Shown: positions 15,260 through 24,437, counted from the first letter of the stretch. The stretch is DNA of 64,000 nt from Firm-13 sp037143795 (GCA_037143795.1 JBAWXZ010000001.1:186001-250000); one strand, 5' to 3'. The notes: generated by a model from the letters alone, not told the origin. Numbers and translations: made by a program.

Positions 15260-17335
15260 CTAAAAATCTTTGGTCTGGACGTTAAGCTGAAAGTGCATTT
15301 TTAATATATTTTCGAGATACTGGTATACGGTTTGCGGACTTTCATTCTTTAATACCGGTACAAAAGATTCCTCTTCTACGATTGACTGACTGATCAGCCT
15401 CATAATTTCAAGTTTTTCCTCCGAGATAGTAAAGGGTGCTACCATTATCAGACAGATTTCAACAGGGACACCATCAATTTCTACAGATTTATCAAGACGG
15501 ATGACTCCAAAGTGCAGATTCGTTACCAGGTCGGTCCGCGTATGCAGCAGTGCCAGATTGTGCTCGGCAACCACTACGTGACCCCATGATTCGCGTCTCT
15601 CCATTTCCCTGGATATTGCGGCTGCCTGTTCAGGATCGACCTGTTCCGCAGCAAATGCAATGATTTCCGGCAGAGTGTCTATTGAAGTCGAAAGACAAAA
15701 AAAGTTACTGAGCACACTGCTTAGTCCGTCGATCAGCTCATTCATTCGCCGGAGCTGCCTCAGGTAGCTTTCAGATATTACAATCGGTTCGACATATTTA
15801 CGGTGCGTCAGAGTTTTTAGGAATTGTCTGATTTTTTCCTGGTCCGCATCCGGCAGAAAAGGACGTACAGTCAGTACGGGTATTCCCGGGAGCGTAATAT
15901 CGGCAGTCGACAGGATCATATCGAATTTTTGCTGACGGATGATTTCCGGAGCCTCGCTCAGCGAGATAAGAGCAGCCACAGAGATGTTTGGAAACAAGGA
16001 CTCAACGCGGCTCGCCAGTAGTACCGAAGAGCTCATTCCTATCGGGCAAAGAACTGCGATTGTATACTTCCGGGCAGCGCGTGCGGCTGCCTTCTCCATT
16101 GCTGCGCCAAGATATAGGGTTAAGTATGCTACTTCTGAATCCGGTACTGAGATATTGAGTGCGGATTCCACCAGAACCGAATAGCGCCGTGCAAGCTTGA
16201 ACCATTGCGGGTAGTGTTCCCTGATTTCTTTTTCAAGCGGATTATGGATAGCTTCATGGTGCTGCAGCCGTTGAATGGCAGGCTGCAAATGCTTTGCCAG
16301 TGCTTGTGCAAGTGATTCTTCTTCTATAAGAGCATACCCTGTATCACGCTGCAGAAGACTGATGATCTGTCTGGCCAGAACCTTTGCGTCAATTACCGGG
16401 ACAGACGGAACCATTGTGTTGGAAAAGACCGGAATATCCGGATATAAAACGGAAAGCTGTTCCGCGATGTAATACATCTCCACATCCGGAATCCTGCGTT
16501 TGATCACAGATTCGGTATCGGTAATCAGGCTGTCAGCCAGCTGCAGTATCTGTTTAGAAAAATGTGTCGGCTCCTTTATGTCAAGGTATGGGTGAAATGT
16601 ACGTTGAATGAGAATCACCAGAGTCAGGACAAGAGACAGAAATGAACGCTCGATATGCGGCAGCTGATGCTGCTTTTCCCAGATCTCGACAACCTGTATC
16701 AGTTGCTGAAGAGCATCAATGTCAGTCGCTTTAAGCTGAAGAAGGGCGCGGAATTTCCTGTTCTGAGGGTTGTCCCTGGGACTTAGCATCAACTCAATCA
16801 ATGAATTTTCATCCCAAACCTCATGCAGGATGGATGACATTGCCCGACGGCGGTCAGATTCCGAACCGTCTATATAAATTCCCAGGCCGGGTTTTCTCAC
16901 CAGTGTCAGGCAATGAGTCTGAAACCAGACTTCAAGCCTGTCAAGATCATTGCTGATCGTGCTTTTTGCGACATTCATCTGCCGGCTGAGAGTAAATAGT
17001 TTTACGGGTTCGTCCTGTATAAGCAGATTCTGACGCAGGAAAAGTTGTCTGTCAGGGGTGCCGTATACCGGCATTGCTGCATCATTGTCAACAAGTGCTT
17101 TAAGCTTTGCACGGACTTCCGGATCTGCTGTCAGTCGAATACCGTGACCGGACCGTTTTTCAATGCCGGCACCTATGGAAGCTATGTATTCTTCACAGTC
17201 TTCCAGTTCCCGGACAACCGTTCTTGTACTGATATCCATGTTATTAGCAATGCTCGATAAGGTAAGGTAGCCGTCTGCCATGGCAAGCTGTCTCAGGATA
17301 TTCAGTTGCCGCTCTGTAAGCGATGTCAGACGCAT
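15260..17335 (-). CDS. mtlR: MtlR-like PRD transcription activator
   Basis: Multi-domain PTS-controlled regulator of 691 residues. Domains in order: helix-turn-helix (about 8-60, LTLSSIANNMDISTRTVVREL), a second HTH of the Mga type (about 85-165, LSRQMNVAKSTISNDLDRLEVW), two PRD domains (about 190-400, with paired histidines in KHLQPAIQRLQHHEAIHNPL), an EIIB-like domain with Cys in VLCPIGMSSS, and an EIIA-like domain (about 535-680) with His in VVVAEHNLALLH. This is the MtlR layout: HPr phosphorylates the PRDs to activate, while EIIA/EIIB phosphorylation reports sugar transport. GGGGAGGG precedes the ATG. It is likely to act on the dyad upstream of mtlA. Confidence 0.92.
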   Translation of the reverse strand: MRLTSLTERQLNILRQLAMADGYLTLSSIANNMDISTRTVVRELEDCEEYIASIGAGIEKRSGHGIRLTADPEVRAKLKALVDNDAAMPVYGTPDRQLFLRQNLLIQDEPVKLFTLSRQMNVAKSTISNDLDRLEVWFQTHCLTLVRKPGLGIYIDGSESDRRRAMSSILHEVWDENSLIELMLSPRDNPQNRKFRALLQLKATDIDALQQLIQVVEIWEKQHQLPHIERSFLSLVLTLVILIQRTFHPYLDIKEPTHFSKQILQLADSLITDTESVIKRRIPDVEMYYIAEQLSVLYPDIPVFSNTMVPSVPVIDAKVLARQIISLLQRDTGYALIEEESLAQALAKHLQPAIQRLQHHEAIHNPLEKEIREHYPQWFKLARRYSVLVESALNISVPDSEVAYLTLYLGAAMEKAAARAARKYTIAVLCPIGMSSSVLLASRVESLFPNISVAALISLSEAPEIIRQQKFDMILSTADITLPGIPVLTVRPFLPDADQEKIRQFLKTLTHRKYVEPIVISESYLRQLRRMNELIDGLSSVLSNFFCLSTSIDTLPEIIAFAAEQVDPEQAAAISREMERRESWGHVVVAEHNLALLHTRTDLVTNLHFGVIRLDKSVEIDGVPVEICLIMVAPFTISEEKLEIMRLISQSIVEEESFVPVLKNESPQTVYQYLENILKMHFQLNVQTKDF

Positions 17336-17390
17336 CTACCCTCCCCCTCTCGATTCACATTTTACTCATAGCACTTATTATACGCGCAAA

Positions 17391-18839
17391 TTATTTCTTA
17401 AGCATTTCAATCAGTCGTTCGTATTCCTGGGCACTCAGGAAATTTTTAATTGAATAGTGAAGTGCATCCGGAGCTTTCTTTCTGGCTCTCTCGGTCAGCC
17501 CTTCATGTGTGACAACCACCTGAGCATCGTTCGGAATTTCATCAACCGCTTTATGAACAACCGGAATCGCAAGACCGGCTTTCTCAAGCTGTTTTTTCAG
17601 TGTTGTAGCGCCCATGGCGGAAGAACCCATGCCGGCATCGCATGCGAATATAATTTCACGTACATTGCTCAGTGCGGCAGTAATTTTAACCGGGGATACT
17701 GATGTGGCACTGGCCACTGCTTTATTAAGAGCTTTGCCTTTATTCTGAGCTGTAGCTTCTGCAGCCATTTGCAGATCAACTTCTGAGAATGTACCCTTAT
17801 CTCTTTTGAGAAAAAAGGCGGCAACCAGGAAGGAGACTGTTGTAGATACCAGTACACCGGCCAATACTGCGGCAAAATTACCAACACCCTTTGGTGTCAT
17901 AATCATCAGGGCAAAGATGGACCCGGGGGATGGTGAGGATACAAGTCCTGCTCCGAGTATGCTGAATGTGAAATCACCGGCAAGACCGCCTGCAATTACG
18001 GCAACCAGCAGAATCGGCTTCATCAGTATGTATGGGAAATAGATTTCATGAATACCGCCGAGGAAGTGGATGATAATTGCTCCGGGAGCTGAGTTTTTGA
18101 CCGCACCCTTGGCAAAAGCCCAGAATGCAAGGAGAATTCCAAGTCCGGGACCGGGATTGGTTTCCAGCAGGAAGAGAATGGATTTGCCGACTTTTGCAGC
18201 TTCTGCAAGTGCCAGGGGATCCAGTACGCCGTGGTTAATAGCATTATTGAGAAAAAGAATTTTTGCCGGTTCAATCAAAATAGCTGCCAGAGGAATCAGG
18301 CCGGCGTTTACAAGAACGCTGACGCCGTTTCCAAGAACATTGGATCCGGCATTTACAGCCGGTCCTATTACAACCAATGAAATACATGCCAGAATACCGG
18401 CAATGATTCCTGCAGAGAAGTTATTGACAAGCATTTCAAAACCGGCTTTAATTTTACCTTCTACAAGCTTATCAAATTTTTTGATCAGAAAACCTCCGAG
18501 AGGTCCCACAATCATAGCTCCGAGGAACATCGGGATTGTCGACCCTGCAATTACGCCCATTGTTGCAACTGCACCGACAACGCCGCCACGCACACCGTAT
18601 ACTGATTTACCACCGGTATAACCGATTAGAATTGGCAGCAGGTAATTGATAATCGGTCCAACCAGAACAGCCAGTGTTGCATTGGGAAGCCAGCCGGTTT
18701 CGATGAAAAGAGCAGTAATTAACCCCCAGGCAATAAAGGCGCCCATGTTCGGCATTACCATACCGCTCAGAAAACGGCCAAAGCTTTGAACATTGTTGCG
18801 TAAACCGCCTTTGTTTTTTTCGAGAACTTGTGAAGACAT
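17391..18839 (-). CDS. mtlA: PTS mannitol-type permease EIICB
   Basis: Membrane permease that imports and phosphorylates a hexitol. It has 482 residues from the ATG at 18839, which has AAGGAGG upstream. The EIIC part (about 15-345) has the mannitol signature GRFLSGMVMPNMGAFIAWG and GGIHEIYFPYILMKP and several hydrophobic spans; a linker near 350-390 leads to EIIB with the phosphorylated Cys400 in ACDAGMGSSAMGAT. Like the Bacillus type it lacks a fused EIIA, which is supplied in trans. It begins the operon mtlA-mtlR-mtlF-dehydrogenase-ptsH. Mannitol is the expected substrate; related hexitols are possible. Confidence 0.93.
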   Translation of the reverse strand: MSSQVLEKNKGGLRNNVQSFGRFLSGMVMPNMGAFIAWGLITALFIETGWLPNATLAVLVGPIINYLLPILIGYTGGKSVYGVRGGVVGAVATMGVIAGSTIPMFLGAMIVGPLGGFLIKKFDKLVEGKIKAGFEMLVNNFSAGIIAGILACISLVVIGPAVNAGSNVLGNGVSVLVNAGLIPLAAILIEPAKILFLNNAINHGVLDPLALAEAAKVGKSILFLLETNPGPGLGILLAFWAFAKGAVKNSAPGAIIIHFLGGIHEIYFPYILMKPILLVAVIAGGLAGDFTFSILGAGLVSSPSPGSIFALMIMTPKGVGNFAAVLAGVLVSTTVSFLVAAFFLKRDKGTFSEVDLQMAAEATAQNKGKALNKAVASATSVSPVKITAALSNVREIIFACDAGMGSSAMGATTLKKQLEKAGLAIPVVHKAVDEIPNDAQVVVTHEGLTERARKKAPDALHYSIKNFLSAQEYERLIEMLKK

Positions 18840-18916
18840 AATATACCTCCTTACAGGTTGCAACTCATCACCCTGCCTGATAATGCGGGGACGGTTGAAT
18901 TAAGGTAAACAAATTT

Positions 18917-19053
18917 GCAATGCATTGCTTGAATTCATTGTATTATGCAGTTGTTTGAAAATCAAAACAAAGAAAACTGCAATTCGACTCATGACATTGT
19001 TGACAAAATTGAATGAGTGCTTTTGATTGTATTAGCACAAAGCAATCAAAAGC
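18917..19053 (-). promoter_or_regulatory. mtlA upstream dyads
   Basis: The interval 18840-19163 holds two symmetric sequences. GCTTTTGATTG (19019-19029) and CAATCAAAAGC (19043-19053) form a perfect 11-base inverted repeat with a 13-base spacer, about 180 bases before mtlA; this is a candidate MtlR site. GCAATGCATTGC (18917-18928) is a 12-base palindrome near 80 bases before mtlA. A CATAAT (18953-18948 region) could be a -10 box, but no convincing -35 was found, as expected for an activator-dependent promoter. Confidence 0.45.
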
Positions 19054-19084
19054 AATAATCGCAGATTAGTAATACCTGTCAGGC

Positions 19085-19123
19085 ACAAAAACGCGTATCC
19101 CTTGTTTACCAAAGGATACGCGT
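19085..19123 (-). terminator. Terminator of the ABC transporter operon
   Basis: On the minus strand ACGCGTATCC (19123-19114) pairs with GGATACGCGT (19100-19091), followed by TTTTG. It lies about 40 bases past the FMN reductase stop codon. Confidence 0.85.
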
Positions 19124-19163
19124 CTGATTAAGATACAGGAAAACTAATTACAGTTCGTTCATT

Positions 19164-19730
19164 TCAGCATTTATGCAAATTCATTACTACCCAGGATACA
19201 TATGAATCTATAAATTTCTGAAGGAAGTCCCGGGTCCCCTCGTTAATAAGGATGCCGTCAGTGTCAAAAAGTGCAGATGCATTTCCTATGTAGGCCTCAG
19301 GCTGCTGCATTGTCGGAATGTTAAGAAATACCAGCGACTGACGCAGGTGATGATTAGCGCCAAATGCACCTAATGCACCCGGTGTTACACTTACTACTGC
19401 GCCGGGCTTGCCGCTCCATACACTTTTTCCATATGGTCTTGAACCGACATCCAATGCATTTTTTAGTACTGCAGGAACAGATCTGTTGTATTCCGGTGTC
19501 AGGAAAAGCACAGCATCATATTTCTTCACAGAATCGCGGAAAGCTTCCCATTGTGCAGGCGGGGTTTTTGAATCATCCAGATCCTGATTATACATCGGAA
19601 GCCCGTCAATCCTTACTCGCTCAAACACAAAACCTGCAGGCGCAAGCTCGGACAGGGCTGAAGCAATTTTCCCGGTAAATGATTCTTTGCGAAGGCTGCC
19701 GACAAAAACACCGATTTTTATACTTTCCAT
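19164..19730 (-). CDS. NADPH-dependent FMN reductase family protein
   Basis: Flavodoxin-like oxidoreductase of 188 residues. The family start IKIGVFVGSLRKESFTGKIA carries the FMN phosphate loop, and FLTPEYNRSVPAVLKNALDVGSR is the conserved middle motif; PGAVVSVTPGALGAFGA follows. Members reduce free FMN, quinones or other small electron acceptors with NAD(P)H. The ATG at 19730 follows GGAGGAAG. It is the last gene of the operon with an SsuABC-like importer; in aerobic bacteria SsuE of this fold works beside sulfonate importers, but no monooxygenase is present here. Azoreductase or quinone reductase activity is equally possible. Confidence 0.85.
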   Translation of the reverse strand: MESIKIGVFVGSLRKESFTGKIASALSELAPAGFVFERVRIDGLPMYNQDLDDSKTPPAQWEAFRDSVKKYDAVLFLTPEYNRSVPAVLKNALDVGSRPYGKSVWSGKPGAVVSVTPGALGAFGANHHLRQSLVFLNIPTMQQPEAYIGNASALFDTDGILINEGTRDFLQKFIDSYVSWVVMNLHKC

Positions 19731-19779
19731 TAATTCTTCCTCCATTTTTTGATCAAAGTTGTTGCGAATGAATACTGCT

Positions 19780-20373
19780 CTATACGCGTTTCACATACAG
19801 CGGCGGTCCTGATGCCTGATAAAACTGATCAGCCAATTCAGATATCTCTAATTTATCATGTGTAACCATCAGGACCGGTTTGATGAGGGCAGCCGCCCTC
19901 ACCCACTCATACATTTTTTCCTTAAGGTCCTGATCAAGGCCTTGAAATGGTTCATCAAGCAAAAGCAGGTCACAATCAAATGCAAGCGCTCGTGCCAGGG
20001 CGATTCTACGCTTCATTCCTCCGCTCAATTCAGACGGGTAAAAATTGGCTTGTTCAGCTAATTGCATATTCAGCAGCCATTCTGCCGTCTGTGCCTGATT
20101 CCTGATGATCAGATTAAGGTTCTCTGCCGCAGTCAGCCAGGGGAGCAAACGGTATTCCTGGAATACGACACCGATGCGATGTCCGGCTATGCCTTTAAAC
20201 GATCCGGAATCAGGCTTGATAAGGCCCGCCATCAGATGAAGAAGTGTAGTTTTGCCGCATCCGGACGGTCCCGAAAGTCCAATAATTCCATGTGCCGGAA
20301 GTTCCATATTAAAATCCGAAAGAACAGGCTGCCCGTTATAGGCAAAACTAATGTGTTCCGCACATATACCCAT
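19780..20373 (-). CDS. ABC transporter ATP-binding protein (SsuB/TauB-like)
   Basis: Cytoplasmic ATPase of 197 residues that drives the importer. It shows Walker A GPSGCGKTTLL (34-44), the Q-loop VFQEYRLLPW, the signature LSGGMKRRIALARAL, Walker B LLLLDEPFQGLD and the switch His in VTHDKLE. It is short for the family (about 240), ending soon after the H-loop. Its ATG shares one base with the stop codon of the permease gene (TAATG), so the two are translationally coupled. Confidence 0.92.
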   Translation of the reverse strand: MGICAEHISFAYNGQPVLSDFNMELPAHGIIGLSGPSGCGKTTLLHLMAGLIKPDSGSFKGIAGHRIGVVFQEYRLLPWLTAAENLNLIIRNQAQTAEWLLNMQLAEQANFYPSELSGGMKRRIALARALAFDCDLLLLDEPFQGLDQDLKEKMYEWVRAAALIKPVLMVTHDKLEISELADQFYQASGPPLYVKRV

Positions 20374-21329
20374 TATTCCAGGCCTCCTGACTTGCTGTTC
20401 TTCTCTGATATGGAAATAATGCTGTTTTCATTCTGATTACGCGGCTTTATATCCATGTTTCCCGGCATCTCTATTCTACCGTGGCGATGGAAGTATTTTC
20501 CCGTATTTTGCAGAATAGCAACAAGTAGTTTTTCAAGCAAAAGACTCAGAATGATAATAAGAATTGTGTAGGCAAGCAACTCCGGTGTTTCCAGATAAAT
20601 TTTGGCTTCATACAGACGTCCGCCAAGCGAATTTGCAGGTGTGCTCAATACTTCTGCAGCGATGCCTGCTTTCCAGGCCAATCCCAAGCCGGTAGTAGCA
20701 GATGCAATAAAAAACGGCGACACAGAAGGCACATCAATATATCGGAAAATCTGGCGGCGGGAGAGCTGGAATACAGATGCCATTTCCAGCAGAAGAGGAT
20801 CGATTTTGCGGATGCCTTCCATTACATTGGTCCATACAATCGGAAGGACCATCAGGAACACAATAAAAACAACTACCCGGTTACTCGACATCCAGACAAG
20901 TGCCAGAATGATGAACGAAGCAATCGGTGTTGAACGTATCGCGCTGACGGCCGGATAGATAAAGTGATTTATCCATGCATAGCGGGCTGTCAGGACGGCT
21001 AAAACCGTTCCTGACAGTACAGCAAGAATAAATCCTGTTTCAATCCGAAGAAGCGAATATAGAGCAGCAAGCCAGAAATCAGGCTGCCGGCACAGTTCGG
21101 CCAGTCGCCCGAAAACTTGCAGCGGCGATGCCAGAAGCAAATCCTGATGAACAAACTGATATACAATCTGCCATAGAATCACCCAGAACAACGCAACCGG
21201 AATCCAATATAAACGCTTCAGTCCGGTTTTCCTTTTCGGGGCAATATGAATCATACCAGAACCTTGCTTTGCGTGTTCTGCCGACGGTGAATCAGAGTCT
21301 GTATTATGACGCTGCAAATTTTCCGGCAT
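20373..21329 (-). CDS. ABC transporter permease (SsuC/TauC-like)
   Basis: Inner-membrane permease of 318 residues. After a hydrophilic N-terminal tail of about 35 residues there are six or so hydrophobic spans from LYWIPVALFWVILWQIV onward. The coupling EAA loop is visible in MASVFQLSRRQIFRYIDVPSVSPFFIASATTGLGLAWKAGIAAE read in parts (A-S-V-F...G...W). The C-terminal tail (about 50 residues, rich in Lys, Asn and Ser) is longer than usual. Second gene of the operon, 38 bases after the binding protein. Confidence 0.92.
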   Translation of the reverse strand: MPENLQRHNTDSDSPSAEHAKQGSGMIHIAPKRKTGLKRLYWIPVALFWVILWQIVYQFVHQDLLLASPLQVFGRLAELCRQPDFWLAALYSLLRIETGFILAVLSGTVLAVLTARYAWINHFIYPAVSAIRSTPIASFIILALVWMSSNRVVVFIVFLMVLPIVWTNVMEGIRKIDPLLLEMASVFQLSRRQIFRYIDVPSVSPFFIASATTGLGLAWKAGIAAEVLSTPANSLGGRLYEAKIYLETPELLAYTILIIILSLLLEKLLVAILQNTGKYFHRHGRIEMPGNMDIKPRNQNENSIISISEKNSKSGGLE

Positions 21330-21367
21330 TTATCGTCTCCTATCATCCTGACAGAGTTTTGCCGACA

Positions 21368-22393
21368 TCAGGGAATCCAATAGAAATTGGAATCCGGTAC
21401 TTTTCCGCCGACAGATTTAGGATTGGCATCCAGCAGAATCTGAAAAAAAGGCTCAAGAATTGACTGCATCTGTACTCCCTGAATCATAACGATATGACAA
21501 TTTGGAATAGCTTTTTCAGCCAATGACGCATCAGACATGATCTGGTATTGAACGACGAGCTTACCGGCAGCTTTGGGATCAGCATTGACTCGTTCCGTTG
21601 AGGTCTTGTACTCGGCCAAAAATGACTTCACTGCATCCGGATGAGCTTCTGCAAAGGCTTTGGTAACAACAATACAGCCCATTGCCAGCTCACTTTTGGA
21701 AACGTCCTTATGTATTTTCTGCCATTCAGAAGTGAGATCAAGAGCAATCCGGTAATCAGGGTTTTTGCTGAGTACAGTAGTTACAAAGGGTTCCGGCAGC
21801 ATGACCAGATCTGCTTTGCCGGCTGCAGCGAGAGTTGCCAGTTCCGCATGTTCAGCCTTATATGTAATCTGAACAGGTTCTGAAAGATGGGATTTTGAGA
21901 GCAATTCATTGAGTACATATTCCGGAACCGAGCCCTGGCCGGTAGCCAGCAATTCCCGGCCGGATAAATCTGACAGGGAATGAATCGTATCACCTTTTTC
22001 TAGAATATAGAGAACGCCAAGGGTATTAATTGCCAGGACCTTTATGCTTTGACTTGTCTTCTGATACAGGACAGCTGCCAGGTTCGTTGGCAGCGCTGCA
22101 ATATCGACCTCTCCGCTGCTGAGCTGTGCGACAATATCATCGGGTGTGCCTGACAGACTGAAGCTATAATCGTTTTGTGTTGCTCCTGTATCCTGATCTA
22201 ACATCAAATTTACAAGCCCCATACCTGTCGGTCCCTTGAGAGCGGATATTCTGACCGGTGTGCGTTCTGATGGTTTTGCCGTTGTTGTGTCCGCCGTTAC
22301 GGGTGAAGCATTTGAGCAGCCTGCCAGGGACAGCAGCATCGCGCAAATTATAAGGGCAGCTGGGATGATGCGGCTATTGTGTAATCTTTGCAT
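21368..22393 (-). CDS. ABC transporter substrate-binding lipoprotein (SsuA/NMT1-like)
   Basis: Extracellular binding protein, 341 residues from the ATG at 22393, which has GGTAGG upstream; the longer frame with ten more residues has no site. The signal ends in the lipobox LLSLAGC. The mature protein has the fold of SsuA/ThiY/NMT1 proteins: VRISALKGPTGMGLVNLM, EVDIAALPTNLAAVLYQK, LSDLSGRELLATGQGSVPEYVL and ADLVMLPEPFVTTVL. These families bind sulfonates, nitrate, bicarbonate or thiamine precursors; the ligand cannot be told by eye. It heads the four-gene operon. Confidence 0.88.
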   Translation of the reverse strand: MQRLHNSRIIPAALIICAMLLSLAGCSNASPVTADTTTAKPSERTPVRISALKGPTGMGLVNLMLDQDTGATQNDYSFSLSGTPDDIVAQLSSGEVDIAALPTNLAAVLYQKTSQSIKVLAINTLGVLYILEKGDTIHSLSDLSGRELLATGQGSVPEYVLNELLSKSHLSEPVQITYKAEHAELATLAAAGKADLVMLPEPFVTTVLSKNPDYRIALDLTSEWQKIHKDVSKSELAMGCIVVTKAFAEAHPDAVKSFLAEYKTSTERVNADPKAAGKLVVQYQIMSDASLAEKAIPNCHIVMIQGVQMQSILEPFFQILLDANPKSVGGKVPDSNFYWIP

Positions 22394-22454
22394 ATCATGA
22401 CCTACCTTCTTCTGTTTTGGCAAAACTTTTTAAGCGTACTGCCGGGACAGATCT

Positions 22455-22486
22455 CGTGTATAAACCTTATTACACGTGCAAGGCAA
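22455..22486 (-). promoter_or_regulatory. ABC operon promoter with inverted repeat
   Basis: On the minus strand TTGCCT (22486-22481) and TTATAC (22463-22458) are 17 bases apart. CGTGTA (22455-22460) and TACACG (22471-22476) form an inverted repeat with a 10-base spacer covering the -10 box, a likely operator. No TPP, SAM or cobalamin riboswitch core was seen in 22394-22626. Confidence 0.45.
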
Positions 22487-22626
22487 TGTCAAATAATTGT
22501 CTTGCCCTCTGATGTTGCGGATGCATCTGCAGCGGGCTTTATTGACCCTGAATCCTTGCATTGTGAATTGTTTATTGCAATATATAACATTCTCGGGTTT
22601 TTCCCATAGCTTCTATTTTCATAGCA

Positions 22627-24291
22627 TCACACCTCCGCGATATCATTAATTTCAGCCACGTTGTTAATACTATCAACAAATAGTATGGAAACGGAAAAAG
22701 AAGCAAATGCAACAATTACCAGATCCGCAGCAAAGATAGGGTAAATCATAGCCAGGTATATCATATATATGACAGGTGTAAAAAGAATTGCAGTGATAAG
22801 GCAGGAAATGGCTGCGAAGATGGTTTTTATAATTATTCCCGTCCTCTTGTTCTTCTTAAGTAAAGAAGATAGCGGAATGTAGATCATCATCATAAGCAGC
22901 GGGATAGTAAACAGGTATACCAAACCATCCACAAAAAACAAACATGCAAGATCTGCCAAGGCAAACAGACAAAGACAGGAAAGATAATATGGTTTTGTCC
23001 GAATTCCCTTTGAGGTCTTAAAATAGAACAGTGCCGCAACACCGGACACAATAACAGCGCACAGCGAATAAAACAGGATGTCCATTTCCGTAACATGCAT
23101 TGTCCATGCTGCATTGGGAAATGCCAGGGCATAGAAATATGAACCGGTCCAGCCGATCAAGCCTGTCCCGGCAACGGCCCCAAGCATAACCAGTACTGCC
23201 TTGAGAAAATCCTTTAACCTGCAATATTTTTTTGCCAGAATCCATGCGGCCCAGCATAAGGCTGAGACCGCAATTACTATGGAACTCACAATCATGGCCT
23301 GATTGGGAATGATAACAAGGTTTCCTTTAATAAAAGGAAAATATACAGCATCTTCCCTGCCCTCTAATGTATCCAGATCAGCGGTGCTCATATAATCAGC
23401 CAATTGTGTTGTTGTTGTAAAGTACATATAGGCAGTATCACGATTCAAATTATCAAAGCTGTCCGTCGGTTTGTGATAGTTTTCAAGGCCATCAATCGCT
23501 GCAAAATTAATACCTTTGTATCCCTCGGCCAGAAAATTTGTAAAATCCGTTTTGTTGGGCAGCTTACTATACAGATCAGACATCCCTGATATTGCAGAAA
23601 TATTTTTAACTGCTTTTGCGAGAATGGCAATACTGCCCGAGTTGTTAGCTGATGTCTCAAACATCAGTACTGAACCTTCATTTCCCCTTGCTTCCAGATT
23701 CACAATCCATAGAATTTTATCTTTCATATCCGATCGGGTTTCAATAAAGAGCCTGGAACCGACAAGTCCATCCTCCTCCCCGTCGGTAAAAAGAAAGTAC
23801 ATATCATTTGTCAGTTTCCCATTTTCCTTAATCATCCGCATCGATTCCAGCATGCTTGCAACACTGATCAGGTCGTCACCGGCACCGGGACCATATGCCG
23901 TACTGTCATAATGACAGACAAACATAATTCCTTTGTCGGTATCCGGTGCGTCAATTTTGACAAGATAATTAGTTGTCATCGTAAGACTCGAAGCATTTTC
24001 CACATAGTCCAAGCCCATTACATTGAATTGCGAAGTCAGATATGACTTAACGAGATCATTTTCTTTGCTCTTTGAGGGATGTGCCTCACGGGACATCTCT
24101 TTTAAGTGACTCATTGTCATATTGAAGTCAGGAATGCCTGTTTTAACATCCTTAAGAGTTATCGAAGTCTCTTTGCCAGTACCGGGGGCTTTATCGGGGG
24201 AAATCTGAAAGTAACCCAAGGCTGTTCCTATCGAAAGTATTAGAAACACCATACAAAAATAACGGATGAATCTCCATAGTCCCCTTTTCAT
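22627..24291 (-). CDS. Membrane M28-family metallopeptidase
   Basis: The protein has 554 residues. A membrane span or uncleaved signal (about 8-28) is followed by an extracellular M28 zinc peptidase domain: CHYDSTAYGPGAGDDLISVASML carries the first zinc ligands (His and Asp), FLFTDGEEDGLVGSRLF gives the catalytic Glu-Glu, and NLEARGNEGSV plus GLENYHKPTDSFDNL (His) complete the site. Residues from about 330 to the end contain seven or more hydrophobic spans. This build, an M28 domain ahead of a multi-span tail, resembles vacuolar/ER-type M28 proteins such as Fxna and bacterial relatives. The substrate is unknown. GGAGGAAG precedes the ATG; it is monocistronic. Confidence 0.85.
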   Translation of the reverse strand: MKRGLWRFIRYFCMVFLILSIGTALGYFQISPDKAPGTGKETSITLKDVKTGIPDFNMTMSHLKEMSREAHPSKSKENDLVKSYLTSQFNVMGLDYVENASSLTMTTNYLVKIDAPDTDKGIMFVCHYDSTAYGPGAGDDLISVASMLESMRMIKENGKLTNDMYFLFTDGEEDGLVGSRLFIETRSDMKDKILWIVNLEARGNEGSVLMFETSANNSGSIAILAKAVKNISAISGMSDLYSKLPNKTDFTNFLAEGYKGINFAAIDGLENYHKPTDSFDNLNRDTAYMYFTTTTQLADYMSTADLDTLEGREDAVYFPFIKGNLVIIPNQAMIVSSIVIAVSALCWAAWILAKKYCRLKDFLKAVLVMLGAVAGTGLIGWTGSYFYALAFPNAAWTMHVTEMDILFYSLCAVIVSGVAALFYFKTSKGIRTKPYYLSCLCLFALADLACLFFVDGLVYLFTIPLLMMMIYIPLSSLLKKNKRTGIIIKTIFAAISCLITAILFTPVIYMIYLAMIYPIFAADLVIVAFASFSVSILFVDSINNVAEINDIAEV

Positions 24292-24372
24292 ACTTTCTTC
24301 CTCCGAACACTAAATGCAGTTTATATGCAATGGAAGCTGAGAAATAAAGTTTGTTTATAATGTCATATAAAT

Positions 24373-24401
24373 ATTATATTCTTCAGCAATTATCGAAACA
24401 A
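24373..24401 (-). promoter_or_regulatory. Promoter of the M28 peptidase gene
   Basis: TTGTTT (24401-24396) and TATAAT (24378-24373) on the minus strand with a 17-base spacer. The transcript would start about 75 bases before the ATG. Confidence 0.55.
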
Positions 24402-24437
24402 GGCTTTGTTGTCAGCTGCAGCTTTTCCCGGCAATGG

